NCBI GenBank assembly: GCA_047975325.1
Contig: JBKEDF010000032.1
Location: 61,185-125,184 of the forward strand
Direction: 5' to 3'
DNA: 64,000 nucleotides
Origin: JBKEDF01 sp047975325
GTDB taxonomy: Bacteria > Pseudomonadota > Alphaproteobacteria > Rhodobacterales > Rhodobacteraceae
Part shown: positions 1-10,200 of the stretch, in pieces
How the letters are laid out: each line of letters begins with the position of its first letter
How positions within the stretch are numbered: the first letter of the stretch is position 1
Position numbers and translations under genes: made by a program
The notes under the pieces: generated by a model
The model's database searches: none
The model's input: the letters and a program-made list of their open reading frames with translations, nothing else
What the model was told of the DNA's origin: nothing

Positions 1-6
1 TCGACC

Positions 7-498
7 ATGCAAAGACGGGCCGTCACACCTGACAGGGTCGCCTCCTCCCTTCTGGATCGCCTGATAGACAAGGATCCGGACCTTGAACGGGATCCCGCCG
101 TCATTAGCGCGGAAACGCCCGAAGGGCTACGTGCCGCCCTGCGCCGCGATCTTGAAATCCTGCTCAACACGCGCTGCAGGTCGGTAACGCCTTCGCCTGA
201 TCATGTGGAACTCTCGGACAGTCTGGTCAGTCTCGGGGTTGAGGATTTCTTTGCCACCAGCCTCGTGACCGACGAACAGCGCAAACGTTTTGCAGCCGAT
301 CTGCAATCACGGATAGCGCGCTTCGATCCCCGCCTGGAAGACCTTTCGGTTTCGCTGATACAGGATCCCGTCCCCGCCCGGCGCAGCCTGCGGCTGAAGA
401 TTCAGGCACGTTACCGCGCCCGGCCTGGCCTGCCACCCATCATCTTCGAGACACGCATCGACCCGGTCGCAGGCCATTATTCGATCACGGAGCGGTAA
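7..498 (+). CDS. tssE: T6SS baseplate subunit TssE (gp25-like)
   Basis: TssE is the gp25-like wedge protein of the T6SS baseplate, a cytoplasmic complex from which the contractile sheath assembles. The 163-residue product has the family's usual length and layout: a basic N-terminus naming a short leading helix (SSLLDRLIDKDP), then RRDLEILLNTR, which matches the segment that begins the gp25 fold. The segment after it (SLVSLGVEDF) sits where most TssE have a GLPD-type loop. The start lies six bases into the window, so a slightly longer upstream form cannot be excluded. The stop is one base from the GTG of tssF, so the two are co-transcribed. The assignment rests mainly on the fold-level match and on the tssF and tssG neighbours. 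Confidence 0.9.
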   Translation: MQRRAVTPDRVASSLLDRLIDKDPDLERDPAVISAETPEGLRAALRRDLEILLNTRCRSVTPSPDHVELSDSLVSLGVEDFFATSLVTDEQRKRFAADLQSRIARFDPRLEDLSVSLIQDPVPARRSLRLKIQARYRARPGLPPIIFETRIDPVAGHYSITER

Positions 499-499
499 T

Positions 500-2266
500 G
501 TGGCCAATCGCTTCCTGGAATATTACAATGACGAATTGGCCGCGCTGAGGCGTCGGGCAACACGCTTTGCCGATGCATTTCCAAAAATTGCCGGGCGTCT
601 TCGTCTGGCCCGGGATACCTCGGACGACCCGCATGTCGAACGATTGATCCAGAGCTTTGCCTATTCCGCCGCGCGCGTACGTCAAAAGATCGATGACAGC
701 CTGCCGGAACTGACGGATGGCCTTCTGGAGACCCTCTATCCGCATTATCTTGCCCCCGTCCCTGCAATGTCCCTTGTCACATTCGCGCCAGCAAAGGGGT
801 TGGAAAGTGTCCATGACATCCCGCGGGGCACACAGATCGTGTCGGAGGATATCGACGGCGACAAATGTCGCTTCGTGACCACCCGAACGGTTCCATTGGC
901 CCCGGTCAGGCTGGAACATGTCCGGATGATGGACCGCCCCATCGAAGCGCCGCCGGCACCCAGGCCAAACGCGGCAAGCTGTTTGCGCATCACGGTGACA
1001 CCTACCGACAGGGCCCGCCTGCATGAAATCGGCCTGACCCGCCTGCGGCTATACCTGTCCGGCCCCACACGGCAGGCCAATGCACTGGCGCGGCTTCTGC
1101 ATCAACATGTAATGGGCGTCGCCGTGGCCAATCACAGCGCTGACAAAGAAGCTCGCCATCTGCCCGCCAATGCCGTTATCGCTGCCGGGTTTTCCAGCAC
1201 CGATGCGCTGCTTCCCTTTCCGGAAAACGGGTTTCAGGGCTATCAGATACTGACCGAGTTCTTTTCCCTGCCGGATCAGTTTCTGTTTTTCGACATCGAA
1301 ATCGGCGCGTTGACCCAATCGGATCGTGCCGATGTCTACATCTATTTCAACGCGCCCCCGCAAGGTTTGGAAAAACAGATAGATGGGGCATCGCTGACCC
1401 TTCATGCAAGCCCCATCGTCAATCTGTTCGATATGCGGGCCGAACCGATCACATTGGATGGCACGCGCTCCCATTATCGGCTGCGGGCGGATGCACGGCG
1501 GCTCAGGACACGCCGGATACATTCGATCCAAAACGTGACGCTGACCCATGCAAGCGGCGCAACGGAACCATGCCAGCCATTCTTTCACCGCCTGACGGAC
1601 ATGCAAAGCGACGGGGCATATTGGCAGCTCCGTCGTCATTCCGATGGTATTGAAGACACCTCGGTGGCATTTGTGGATGGTCGGCAGACCCCGGCCACAC
1701 ATGCCAATACGACCGCCAGTATTCAGGTGCTGGCAACCAATGGCAATCTGCCAAACCGCCTGCCCTATGGCGGCGGCCAACCCCGCCTGACCCTTGCAAC
1801 CAGTCGTGACCAGGTGCAGGCCACCACCTGCCTGCGTCCGATGACCGTGGCGCGCGAAGCATCCGATACCCATGACCGCGCATGGCAACTCATGTCGCAT
1901 CTGTCGCTCAATCACCTTTCACTGACCCGCGAAGGGGCACCGGCCCTGCGCAACATCCTGCGCCTTTACGATACCGGTGCAAGCCGGGAGACGGCACAGA
2001 TGATCGATGCCATCGAAGATGTCCGGACCATGCCCGGCATTGCGCAACTGGGCGGGGTGATGGTTTCCGGCATTGATGTGACAGTGCTGTTTGACAGCCA
2101 GAGGATCGACGATGGGCAGGCGGTCGTGTTCGGTGCCGTTCTGGACAGGTTTCTGGGCTGCTACACGACGCTCAACACCTTTACCCGACTGACGCTGCGG
2201 ATGAAGGATCGCACCGATATCCTGGCCAGTTTCCCAGCCCGAAGCGGTGAAGAGGCCCTGATATGA
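500..2266 (+). CDS. tssF: T6SS baseplate subunit TssF
   Basis: TssF is the main wedge component of the T6SS baseplate and forms a complex with TssG, TssE and TssK. The N-terminal segment (FLEYYNDELAALRRRA, then FPKIAGRL and DPHVERLIQSFA) and the following LYPHYLAPVPAM are hallmarks of the family. At 588 residues it is full length. The start is GTG at 500, with GGAG seven bases upstream inside the end of tssE. An ATG one base earlier (498) is out of frame. The end overlaps the tssG ATG (ATGA), so translation is probably coupled. No defect was seen. Confidence 0.95.
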   Translation: MANRFLEYYNDELAALRRRATRFADAFPKIAGRLRLARDTSDDPHVERLIQSFAYSAARVRQKIDDSLPELTDGLLETLYPHYLAPVPAMSLVTFAPAKGLESVHDIPRGTQIVSEDIDGDKCRFVTTRTVPLAPVRLEHVRMMDRPIEAPPAPRPNAASCLRITVTPTDRARLHEIGLTRLRLYLSGPTRQANALARLLHQHVMGVAVANHSADKEARHLPANAVIAAGFSSTDALLPFPENGFQGYQILTEFFSLPDQFLFFDIEIGALTQSDRADVYIYFNAPPQGLEKQIDGASLTLHASPIVNLFDMRAEPITLDGTRSHYRLRADARRLRTRRIHSIQNVTLTHASGATEPCQPFFHRLTDMQSDGAYWQLRRHSDGIEDTSVAFVDGRQTPATHANTTASIQVLATNGNLPNRLPYGGGQPRLTLATSRDQVQATTCLRPMTVAREASDTHDRAWQLMSHLSLNHLSLTREGAPALRNILRLYDTGASRETAQMIDAIEDVRTMPGIAQLGGVMVSGIDVTVLFDSQRIDDGQAVVFGAVLDRFLGCYTTLNTFTRLTLRMKDRTDILASFPARSGEEALI

Positions 2267-3249
2267 CCGCGCCGTCACTATTTGAAAACCTTCAGCGCAG
2301 CCCGGCAAGGTTCGACTTGTCAACCGCATTGCGCATAGCCGAGGCCGAAGCCCGGGCCCGCGATCTGCCCATGGTGATCGACGCCCAGCCCGGCGCACAT
2401 CTGGCCCTTGCCCCCGTTGAAACGGTCAATGCGGATGATCGCATGATCAGGGTAACGGCGAATGCGATGGCGCTGGTTGGGCCGATGTCGCCGCTGCCCA
2501 TTCAATATACCGAACTTGCCGCACGCGATCGCAGGCGACGCGCGGGGGGGCTGTCGGCCTTTCTCGATCTCTTTTCCGACCGGCTGACATGGCTTTTCAT
2601 CGAGGCAAGTGAAAAATACAGCCTGCCGAAATTGCTGCGCTGGTACAGGCCGAATGCCAATGGCATCCTCAGGGCCCTGAATGCGCTGATCGGTTTTGCG
2701 ACACCTGGCCTGGAGGATCGCACGCCGCTGAAAGGCAATACCACGCTCCAATATGCAGGCCTCTTGTCACAGCGCACGCGATCGGCGGTGGGGTTGCGCG
2801 CCCTGGCACAGGCCGAGCTTGGGTTGCCGGTTCAGGTTCAGCAGTTTCACCTGCGTTGGCGCAAGCTGCCGCAAAGCGAACAAAGCCAGATGGACGGCAC
2901 TGTCCGCCTGGGGGCCAATGCGCTGGCAGGCGCCCATGTTCCGGACCGGTCCGGTCAGTGCCGCATCATTGTGGGGCCGGTGCGCTATCCTGACTTCATG
3001 TCACTTGAAAAGGGCCAGCCGAGGATCGAACGGTTGCACCGCCTTGTGCGGCTCTATCTGGGACCTGTCCTTGATTACGACATCCAGATTATCCTGGATC
3101 GCCGCGACCTGCCGGAAACGCAATTGGGTGGGGGGGCGCCTTCTGCGCGCATGGGCTGGAACAGCTGGGCACGCAATGAACCTGCCATACGTGACAGCGA
3201 TGAAGCCGTCATTACCTCGGGGGAAAGCCATAATGCTGTTGACGCTTGA
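2263..3249 (+). CDS. tssG: T6SS baseplate subunit TssG
   Basis: TssG is the smaller wedge partner of TssF in the T6SS baseplate; two TssF and one TssG form each wedge core. The 328-residue product shows the family segments VGPMSPLPIQYTE and FLDLFSDRLTWLF near residues 75-115, and a C-terminal region with LGPVLDYDIQ. The ATG overlaps the stop of tssF. Its last 17 bases overlap the start of the FHA gene. The gene contains two runs of seven G (near 2544 and 3128). These keep the frame and are no rarer than expected in GC-rich DNA. Confidence 0.94.
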   Translation: MTAPSLFENLQRSPARFDLSTALRIAEAEARARDLPMVIDAQPGAHLALAPVETVNADDRMIRVTANAMALVGPMSPLPIQYTELAARDRRRRAGGLSAFLDLFSDRLTWLFIEASEKYSLPKLLRWYRPNANGILRALNALIGFATPGLEDRTPLKGNTTLQYAGLLSQRTRSAVGLRALAQAELGLPVQVQQFHLRWRKLPQSEQSQMDGTVRLGANALAGAHVPDRSGQCRIIVGPVRYPDFMSLEKGQPRIERLHRLVRLYLGPVLDYDIQIILDRRDLPETQLGGGAPSARMGWNSWARNEPAIRDSDEAVITSGESHNAVDA

Positions 3250-4465
3250 GCTTCTCGACGGGCCCGATGCGGGGGCTGCCCGGATCGTCGATGGGATGCA
3301 TGCCTTTTCCGTTGGCACGAAAGCCGGGCTCAATTGGGTTCTTCCCGGCGCAAGCAGTGAGGGACATGTAAAGATACGCAGCAAAAGCAACGGGTTTGAA
3401 ATGGATCCCGAAGGCGACGTCATGATTGAAAATCAGCCGATTGCCAACGGGGTCGTCGTGCGCCTGTCGCATGGCAGCATTGTTTCAATCGGCGGCATTT
3501 CCCTACGGGTCTCGCTGTCCCAGCAAGGTACATCCCGGTCAACTGCCGGGCTATCGGGACTGACGGGCGGCCCGACGATCAGTTCGATCCTGTCCGATAT
3601 CTCCCCCGGCGGCGATACCGCACAAGGCTTGCTTCCAGGGCGGGGAAACGAGGAATGGCTGTCAGAAATCAGCCATGACCAGAAAAACAAGAACCGCGCG
3701 GAATGGGGCAATCTTGGCAAATTCGGCACTCGGGACGCCGAAGGGCGGGTTGAAGAAAACGAAGAAACGGATCAACCCCTTTCAGCGCATCTTCCGGAAG
3801 ACTGGAATGCGCCGGGGGATCGGCAAAACAAGGTAAGTCAATCCGATGTGTCCCGTAGTTCCGTCAGACTTGGCCGGAAACCTTCCAAACAACCCAAAGC
3901 CAGGAAGGATCAGCCCGTTGATCCCGCGCTCACGGTATTTTTCGAAGCCCTCGGCATATCGGCGATCGAACAGGATGCGCTCCTGTCCGGCAATGCTGCG
4001 CATATCATGGCCAATGCCGGAACAGCCCTGCGCCATCTGCTTGATGCCACAGCCGCGATCGAAACCGCACAGGCGCGCGCCCTTTCCGAGCTTGAAATCA
4101 TGTCTTCCCCGCGCACGGCCCACAGCACGGCATCCATCAACCCGCTGATGGTTCTGGGGGACCGTGACGGCGAGACACAGGATGCCTTGCAGGCACGGCT
4201 TGCAGGCCTGGCGGATCGTCAGGCACAATTGATCGAGGGCGTCGCCTCTTTTGTGACCGGTTTGCGCAATGCCCTCGACCCCGATGCGATCGCGGCCCGT
4301 GTTGCAAGTGGCGGAGGATTGCGCAAACACGTTGTCCCCTCCCTGGCGGCATGGCAAACCTACCGTGAAATCTGGGAAAAAGACGCGCCACTGTCCAGTG
4401 AGTCGCTTGCGCGGGTCATTGCCGCGCATCTGAGCGATCCGAGTTTTAAGGAGTCTGAAGGTTGA
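3233..4465 (+). CDS. tagH: T6SS FHA-domain protein (TagH/Fha family), degenerate FHA
   Basis: Fha proteins are cytoplasmic T6SS assembly regulators. In Agrobacterium and Pseudomonas they bind phosphothreonine made by the kinase PpkA. Residues 1-95 form an FHA-like domain (AFSVGTKAGLN, then LPGASSEGHVKI). Residues 95-215 are a charged low-complexity linker, and residues 225-405 match the T6SS-specific Fha C-terminal domain (DPALTVFFEALGI, then NPLMVLG). The usual GR dipeptide reads G28-T29, and the NG pair before the last strands is absent, so phosphopeptide binding is doubtful. The start at 3233 is preceded by GGGGGAAAG and gives an FHA domain at the N-terminus. The open frame continues far upstream, but that stretch is antisense-like shadow of tssG. 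The stop overlaps the TTG of tssK. Confidence 0.87.
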   Translation: MLLTLELLDGPDAGAARIVDGMHAFSVGTKAGLNWVLPGASSEGHVKIRSKSNGFEMDPEGDVMIENQPIANGVVVRLSHGSIVSIGGISLRVSLSQQGTSRSTAGLSGLTGGPTISSILSDISPGGDTAQGLLPGRGNEEWLSEISHDQKNKNRAEWGNLGKFGTRDAEGRVEENEETDQPLSAHLPEDWNAPGDRQNKVSQSDVSRSSVRLGRKPSKQPKARKDQPVDPALTVFFEALGISAIEQDALLSGNAAHIMANAGTALRHLLDATAAIETAQARALSELEIMSSPRTAHSTASINPLMVLGDRDGETQDALQARLAGLADRQAQLIEGVASFVTGLRNALDPDAIAARVASGGGLRKHVVPSLAAWQTYREIWEKDAPLSSESLARVIAAHLSDPSFKESEG

Positions 4466-5796
4466 AGACCGATAATCGTGTTGCCTGGACTGAAGGTATG
4501 TTCCTGCGCGTGCAGCATTTCCAGCAATCAGACCGCTGGACGGACCGGCTTGTGCGCGATCGCACCGCATCGCTGACACCTTATCCATGGGGGCTAACCG
4601 AGATCACGATTGATCGCACCGCCCTGGGAATCGGGCGTGTCGTGCTTTCATCCGTACGCGGCGTCTTGCCTGATGGCACGCCATTTTCAGCCCCTGAACA
4701 ATGCGACCTGCCCGATCCGGTCGCGCTGAAGGAAGGTAGCGGCGCATGCACCATCTATCTCGCGCTTGCAATGCATCGCCCCGGCGCGCCCGAATTCGCG
4801 CCGGCGGAAGCCGTTGAAAAAATCCGCCACCGGCGGGAGGATTACGAGGCCGAAGACGACAATTCCGATACCTCGTTCACCGCGCCGATCTCAATCGGGC
4901 GCCTGACGCTGGCGCTCAAGACCGATGCGGATGAACTCGCGGGATTTGAAACATTGCCCGTCGCACAGGTCATTGAAGTCAGATCCGATCTGGCAGTGGT
5001 TCTGGACGAAGACATGATCCCACCCGTCATGACGCTGGCAACCTCCCCCCGCCTGCGTGGTTTCTTCACCGAACTTCACGGTCTCCTGCGCCACCGTGCC
5101 GCGGCCATAGCCGCCCGAGCCGGTGATCCGTCCCTGCGTGGCTCTGCCGAGTTTGGCGACTACCTGATGTTGCAGGCCCTTAACCGTGCAACGCCGCTGA
5201 TTGCCCATATCGAGGCGCAGGCCGCGCAAATCCATCCGGAAACCGGCTATCGCGCCCTGGTTTCCCTGGCGGGGGAATTGTCCACCTATACCTCTCCGAC
5301 GCTCCTTCCGGCCGAATTTCCCGATTATACACATCTGGATCCGGCCCAAACCTTCACGCCCGTGATGGAGGATCTGCGGCGGTCACTATCGGTGGTTCTG
5401 GATCAAAGTGCGGTTTTGATCCCCCTGGAAAAACGCCGCCACGGTGTGCTTGTGGGCATGATTTCGGATGCAGGGCTGAAAGCGGATGCAGGACTCGTTC
5501 TGGCTGCACGTTCCGATATCGCCAGCGACAAGCTGCGCCGCCTGATGCCCAACCAGATCAAAATCGGTTCGGTTGAACGAATTTCGGAACTGGTTAATGT
5601 GGCATTGCCCGGGTTGGCGATCCGACCCATGCCAGTTGCGCCGCGACAATTGCCATTTCAATCCGGCACAACCTATTTCGAAATCGATACGGATGGGGAC
5701 CTGTGGCGCGACGTGACCATTTCGGGAACAATCGCAATCCATCTGGCATCCGAATTCCCGGGTCTTGAAATGGAACTGTGGGGCATCCGGGCATGA
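4462..5796 (+). CDS. tssK: T6SS baseplate-membrane adaptor TssK
   Basis: TssK is a trimeric adaptor that connects the T6SS baseplate wedges to the TssJLM membrane complex. The 444-residue protein starts with the diagnostic segment WTEGMFLRVQHFQQSDRW (residues 9-26), and its remaining length fits the shell, stem and head arrangement of the family. The start is TTG at 4462, eight bases after AAGGAG and overlapping the previous stop. No ATG is available before the conserved WTEGMFL segment except the one inside it, so the TTG start is well supported. The stop overlaps the ATG of tssL. Confidence 0.95.
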   Translation: MKTDNRVAWTEGMFLRVQHFQQSDRWTDRLVRDRTASLTPYPWGLTEITIDRTALGIGRVVLSSVRGVLPDGTPFSAPEQCDLPDPVALKEGSGACTIYLALAMHRPGAPEFAPAEAVEKIRHRREDYEAEDDNSDTSFTAPISIGRLTLALKTDADELAGFETLPVAQVIEVRSDLAVVLDEDMIPPVMTLATSPRLRGFFTELHGLLRHRAAAIAARAGDPSLRGSAEFGDYLMLQALNRATPLIAHIEAQAAQIHPETGYRALVSLAGELSTYTSPTLLPAEFPDYTHLDPAQTFTPVMEDLRRSLSVVLDQSAVLIPLEKRRHGVLVGMISDAGLKADAGLVLAARSDIASDKLRRLMPNQIKIGSVERISELVNVALPGLAIRPMPVAPRQLPFQSGTTYFEIDTDGDLWRDVTISGTIAIHLASEFPGLEMELWGIRA

Positions 5797-7265
5797 CATC
5801 TTCCTCCAAACATATGGGTGATGACGACACGCCCCGCATCGTTCTTCCCACGCCGGGCCGAAGTCGTGAGGAAGAAGCCAAACCCCAGCCCGAAACCGCG
5901 GTTTTCACATCTGAAACCGAAACCGCATTTTCCGTTGCCGACATGGTACAGGGATTCCGCCTGGATGGCGCGGAAGTGCCTGCGATGGTTTCATGCGCCG
6001 CGCCGTTGCTCAACCTTGCGCATGCCTTGCGGATGCACCGCTCTCCGCCCGATATTGCCACGTTGCGTCGCGAAACGGTTGCAGAAATCCGCAACTATGA
6101 AACGGAACTTGCCAAAGCCGGGATCCTTCCGGAACAAGCCCGTGCGGCGCATTACGTGGTCTGTGCGACACTGGATGATGTGATCCGGAACACCGGCTGG
6201 GGCGGGGATTGGGCCATCGAGGGACTGGTGTCGACCTTTCACCACGATGTAACCGGCGGCGACAAGGTGTTCGAGCTTCTATCGCATTACCAAAAAACCG
6301 CCAGCGCAAATCGTGATCTCCTGTTGCTGGTCTATCTGTGCCTGTCGTTGGGTTTTGAGGGCCGCACCCGCGTTTCACCACGTGGCGGATTGGAACTGGC
6401 CCAGATCCGCGACAATCTGTATCGCACCCTGCGAACGCAGTTTGGCACCTATGAACATGATCTGTCCCCTGCCTGGAAAGGCGAAGATGCCCGCTATGCA
6501 CCATTGCGTGCGGGGCGGCTTTTCTGGTTTCTGTCGGGGTTGGCCGTGTTGCTCCTCATCTGTTTCTTTCTGATCTTCACCATGCTGCTGAACCGTGCAA
6601 CCGACACAACCCTGCGCCGGATGGCGGCACTGCCGCCGGATGCAACGCCCAGTCTGTTCATCCCGGCACCGGAGCCAGAGCCTGAACCCGTGCCGGAACC
6701 GGTTGTCGAACAGGATCCGGAGCCGCAACCCGTGGCGGAACCCGAACCTCAGATCAATCCGATCGACACGTTCATCTCTTTCCTTCAACCGGAGGTCGAG
6801 GAAGGCCTGGTCCGGCTTTATCGCGATGGGGATGCGGTGCTGGTACGTATTGCCAATTCAGGTGCATTCCGCCCCGGCGGGGCGCGTATCGCGCCGGAAT
6901 TCCTTGATATCTTTGATCGTATCGGCCAGGCGCTGGCAGCCGAGGATTTTGACGTGACCGTGTTGGGCCATACCGATAACCTGCCGATCCGTTCGGCGCC
7001 ATTCCCGTCAAATTTCCACCTGTCCACGGCCCGTGCCAATGCGGTACGCGACATTCTGGTACCCTATACCGGGCCAAAGCGCGTGGATATCCGGGGCGAA
7101 GCCGATCTGCGCCCGATTGCCAGCAATGACACGCCGGAGGGACGTGAACAAAACCGGCGCACCGAAATACTGGTGCGCAATGCCGGTGCCAGCGTATCAC
7201 CCGATTTCCTGGACAGCGATACCACGTCACAGACTGGTGAAACCAACGGGGAGGCGAACGAATGA
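5793..7265 (+). CDS. tssL: T6SS membrane protein TssL with C-terminal OmpA domain
   Basis: TssL (IcmH/DotU family) is an inner-membrane protein that recruits the T6SS baseplate to the membrane complex. The cytoplasmic DotU domain covers roughly residues 40-235 and one membrane helix spans about 242-266. A periplasmic linker made of Pro-Glu repeats lies at about 285-320. Residues 345-475 form an OmpA-like peptidoglycan-binding domain with LGHTDNLPI, LSTARANAV and GREQNRRTEI. Such extended TssL proteins anchor the apparatus to the cell wall themselves, which replaces the separate TagL seen in other systems. ATG at 5793 is chosen because it overlaps the tssK stop as ATGA. A GTG at 5778 would add five residues. 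The stop overlaps tssM in the same way. Confidence 0.94.
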   Translation: MTSSSKHMGDDDTPRIVLPTPGRSREEEAKPQPETAVFTSETETAFSVADMVQGFRLDGAEVPAMVSCAAPLLNLAHALRMHRSPPDIATLRRETVAEIRNYETELAKAGILPEQARAAHYVVCATLDDVIRNTGWGGDWAIEGLVSTFHHDVTGGDKVFELLSHYQKTASANRDLLLLVYLCLSLGFEGRTRVSPRGGLELAQIRDNLYRTLRTQFGTYEHDLSPAWKGEDARYAPLRAGRLFWFLSGLAVLLLICFFLIFTMLLNRATDTTLRRMAALPPDATPSLFIPAPEPEPEPVPEPVVEQDPEPQPVAEPEPQINPIDTFISFLQPEVEEGLVRLYRDGDAVLVRIANSGAFRPGGARIAPEFLDIFDRIGQALAAEDFDVTVLGHTDNLPIRSAPFPSNFHLSTARANAVRDILVPYTGPKRVDIRGEADLRPIASNDTPEGREQNRRTEILVRNAGASVSPDFLDSDTTSQTGETNGEANE

Positions 7266-10200
7266 ATCCTCTTGGGATGTGGACCAGCCTGCGGTCGCAG
7301 ATCGACAGTTATGTCGGGGTCGTCGGGCGTCGTTTTCTGTCGGTTATCTGGCTTGGTGCAATCTGTGCCATCATCTGGTTCTTTGGCCCACGGTTGAATC
7401 TTTTCGGCAATCGGCCTCTCGATTCCGTAAACGAACGCCTTGTCGCCATCGCGGTTGTGCTGGTCATCTGGATTGTCTGGATGCTGGTTGGCTGGTGGCG
7501 CGCGCGCAAGGCCGAAGGCGCCCTGATCGACGATGTCGCCGAAAGCCCCGAAGCCCGCGCCGCGGCGGAAACGAAAGAGGAAATCGACGAATTGCGCAAC
7601 CGTCTCAGGACGGCGATGCAGTTGATGCGCAAGGTGGTCAAGCGGCGCTACGGATATGCATATGAATTCCCCTGGTATCTGATGATGGGGGCACCCGGGG
7701 CAGGCAAGACGACGCTTCTGACCAATTCCGGCCTGAAGTTTCCCCTTGGTGACGCCATGGGAGCAGAGCCTGTGCAAGGGGTGGGTGGCACACGCAGTTG
7801 CAACTGGTGGTTTACCGACCAGGCCATTCTTATCGATACGGCCGGGCGATACACGACACAGGAAAGCGGCCATGAACGTGACAAGGCCGGGTTTGACGGG
7901 TTCCTGAGCATGCTGCGGAAGCGCCGCCGTGCCCAGCCTGTCAATGGTGTCATCCTTGCCCTGTCGCTGACCGACCTGCTGGAGCAGGAACCGGAGGATC
8001 GGCTGCGCGATGTACGCGCAATCCGTCAACGCCTGTCGGAAATCGAGGACAGGCTGAAGGCACGCGTCCCGGTCTATGTCGTGTTGACCAAGGCCGATCG
8101 GTTGAAGGGGTTTGAAGCGTTCTTCGAAAATCTCGGGACCCAGGGACGTGAACAGGTCTGGGGAATGACCTTTGATCTGGCAGAGAGCCGCCAGCCCGGC
8201 CACATGCCGGATTTGTTCACGGCCGAGTTCCGCGCCTTGCAGGATCGCCTGAACGGCCTTCTTCTGGAGCGCCTGCAACAGGAAACCGATATCGAACGGC
8301 GCGGTCGCATCTTCCGTTTTCCCGCACAGGTAGGCGCCTTGCATGATGCCCTGCGCGAAATTTTCGAGGAATTGTCTTCGGGTACCGTCCATATCGCGGA
8401 ACCCTTGATCCGGGGCGTATATTTTGCATCGGCCACCCAGGACGCGCCGGCTGCACGACGGAAGTCGGCAGCCCCTGCCCGTTCGATGAATCGCAGTTTT
8501 TTCCTGACACAACTGTTCAATGATGTGATCCTGGGCGAAGCGGCCCTGGTCACGCGCGATCACCGCGTCAGCCGTCGCAAGAAGATCATGACCGGGCTCG
8601 CCTATGGTGCCGCATCAATCGTGGCAATATTGATCCTGGGCGGTTGGCTATCGAGTTTCTTTTTCAACCGCCAGGCCCTGGCACGGGCCAATGATGAATT
8701 GGCACGCTACTCCGAACTGGCAGGCAATATTCCCGTGCGCGACGTTGCAGACAGCGATTTTCTAAGGGTACTGCCGGCCTTGGATGCATTGGGAAAGGTG
8801 CCCTCCTCATTTGATACAGGGGCTGGAAATGACCCGCTTGGCCTGCCACTGCATCGGATTTCCATCGGTCTGGATCGCGGCAGTCAGATTAATGATCGCC
8901 ATGCCAGCATCTACTCCGAAGCCCTGGGCGGCTTGCTCATGCCCCGTTACATGGTGGCACTTCAGGATCGGCTCAAGGCGGATGATCTGACCGAGGATGA
9001 GGCGTTCGAGACGCTCAAGCATTACCTTTCGCTTGCCGGGCTTGGCCCGATCGATCCGGATGCGTTTCTGGCACAATCCGAAACCCTGTTCGAAACCCTC
9101 TACCCCGGTAGCGGACGCGCACAGACCCGGAATAACCTGCAACGGCATATGGCCGCCATGCTGGAACGCGGCGACCTTCCGGTAATGACCATCGACGATG
9201 CACTGGTCGCAAAAACCCGTGAGATGATCGCGGCGCGCAGCCCCGCACAACGCGCCTATGATCTGCTGAAAATCCGCCCCGTCGCACGGGCGATGCCGGA
9301 CTGGACCCTGCAAAGGGCCATCGGTCCGGCAGCGGCCAAGGCGTTCGGCTTTTCCGGGAACCAACCTGACGGGGCAGTCGTGGATGGCCTCCTGACACAA
9401 GCGGGCTATCAGGAGGTTGTCCTGCCGCATCTGGGCGAAATGGCCGAAATCGCCGCCAATGAGGATTGGGTGCGCGGAACAAGTTCCGCCATGGGCCTGT
9501 CACCCAGCCGTATCGCCGACGATGCGGTTCAGTTATATTGGGCGGAATTCACCGAAACCTGGCGCGAAACCGTCTCTCAGATCGTGATCCGCGATGTTTC
9601 CGGGCTGGCAGATGCCGCAGAACTGGTTTCCGTGGTTGCCTCCGAGGCCAATCCATTGGAACGACTGGCGCAATCCATCGCGGATCAGACGCATCTTCTG
9701 GGGACCCCCGGTTTGCCCGGCGAGGCCGCCCCTTCGGAGGAAGAACAGCGCGCGGCGCTGGTCGCCATGGCCGCTACCCTGCCCTTCGACCCGCTTTCAG
9801 CCCCTGACCCCTATGGCCCGCTGCGCCGCGCGTTGTCGGAACAAACCGCCTCCGATGGCGAAAGTGAACCGGAAACCGCATTATCGGCGCTCCGCCCGAT
9901 CCTTGATGATATCTATCAACAGCTTGGGCGCGTATCTGCCACCGATTCCCGTGCGGCTGAGGTATTTGCCGCTGACAGCCAGCTTAACGCGGCCACACAG
10001 GAACTGGTCGCGGCCGGCCGGCGACTGCCTGTACCTATCGATGCATGGGTCATCGGGCTGTCCGGTCAGGTTGCCGGTGCCACGGTTGCCGAAGCGCGCA
10101 GCTCCGTTGATGCCCTGTGGCAGGCCAATGGGCTGGAACAATGCCAGCGTGCGATAGAAGGGCGCTTCCCCTTCGCCTCCGACAGCGAAGCGGAAGTCAC

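Noticed and set aside
1049..1915. 288-codon open frame on the minus strand opposite tssF
   Set aside because: Rich in Cys, Gly, Arg and His without a recognisable domain, no ribosome site, and fully antisense to tssF.
2544..3134. Two G7 runs in tssG, and G8 in the MarR gene, as phase-variation sites
   Set aside because: All are in frame, and runs of seven or eight G/C are expected several times by chance in this much GC-rich DNA. Only the ATPase run changes a frame.
7064..8563. 499-codon open frame on the minus strand opposite tssM
   Set aside because: It lies entirely antisense to a strongly supported tssM/tssL junction, has no family sequence, and long antisense frames are common in GC-rich DNA.
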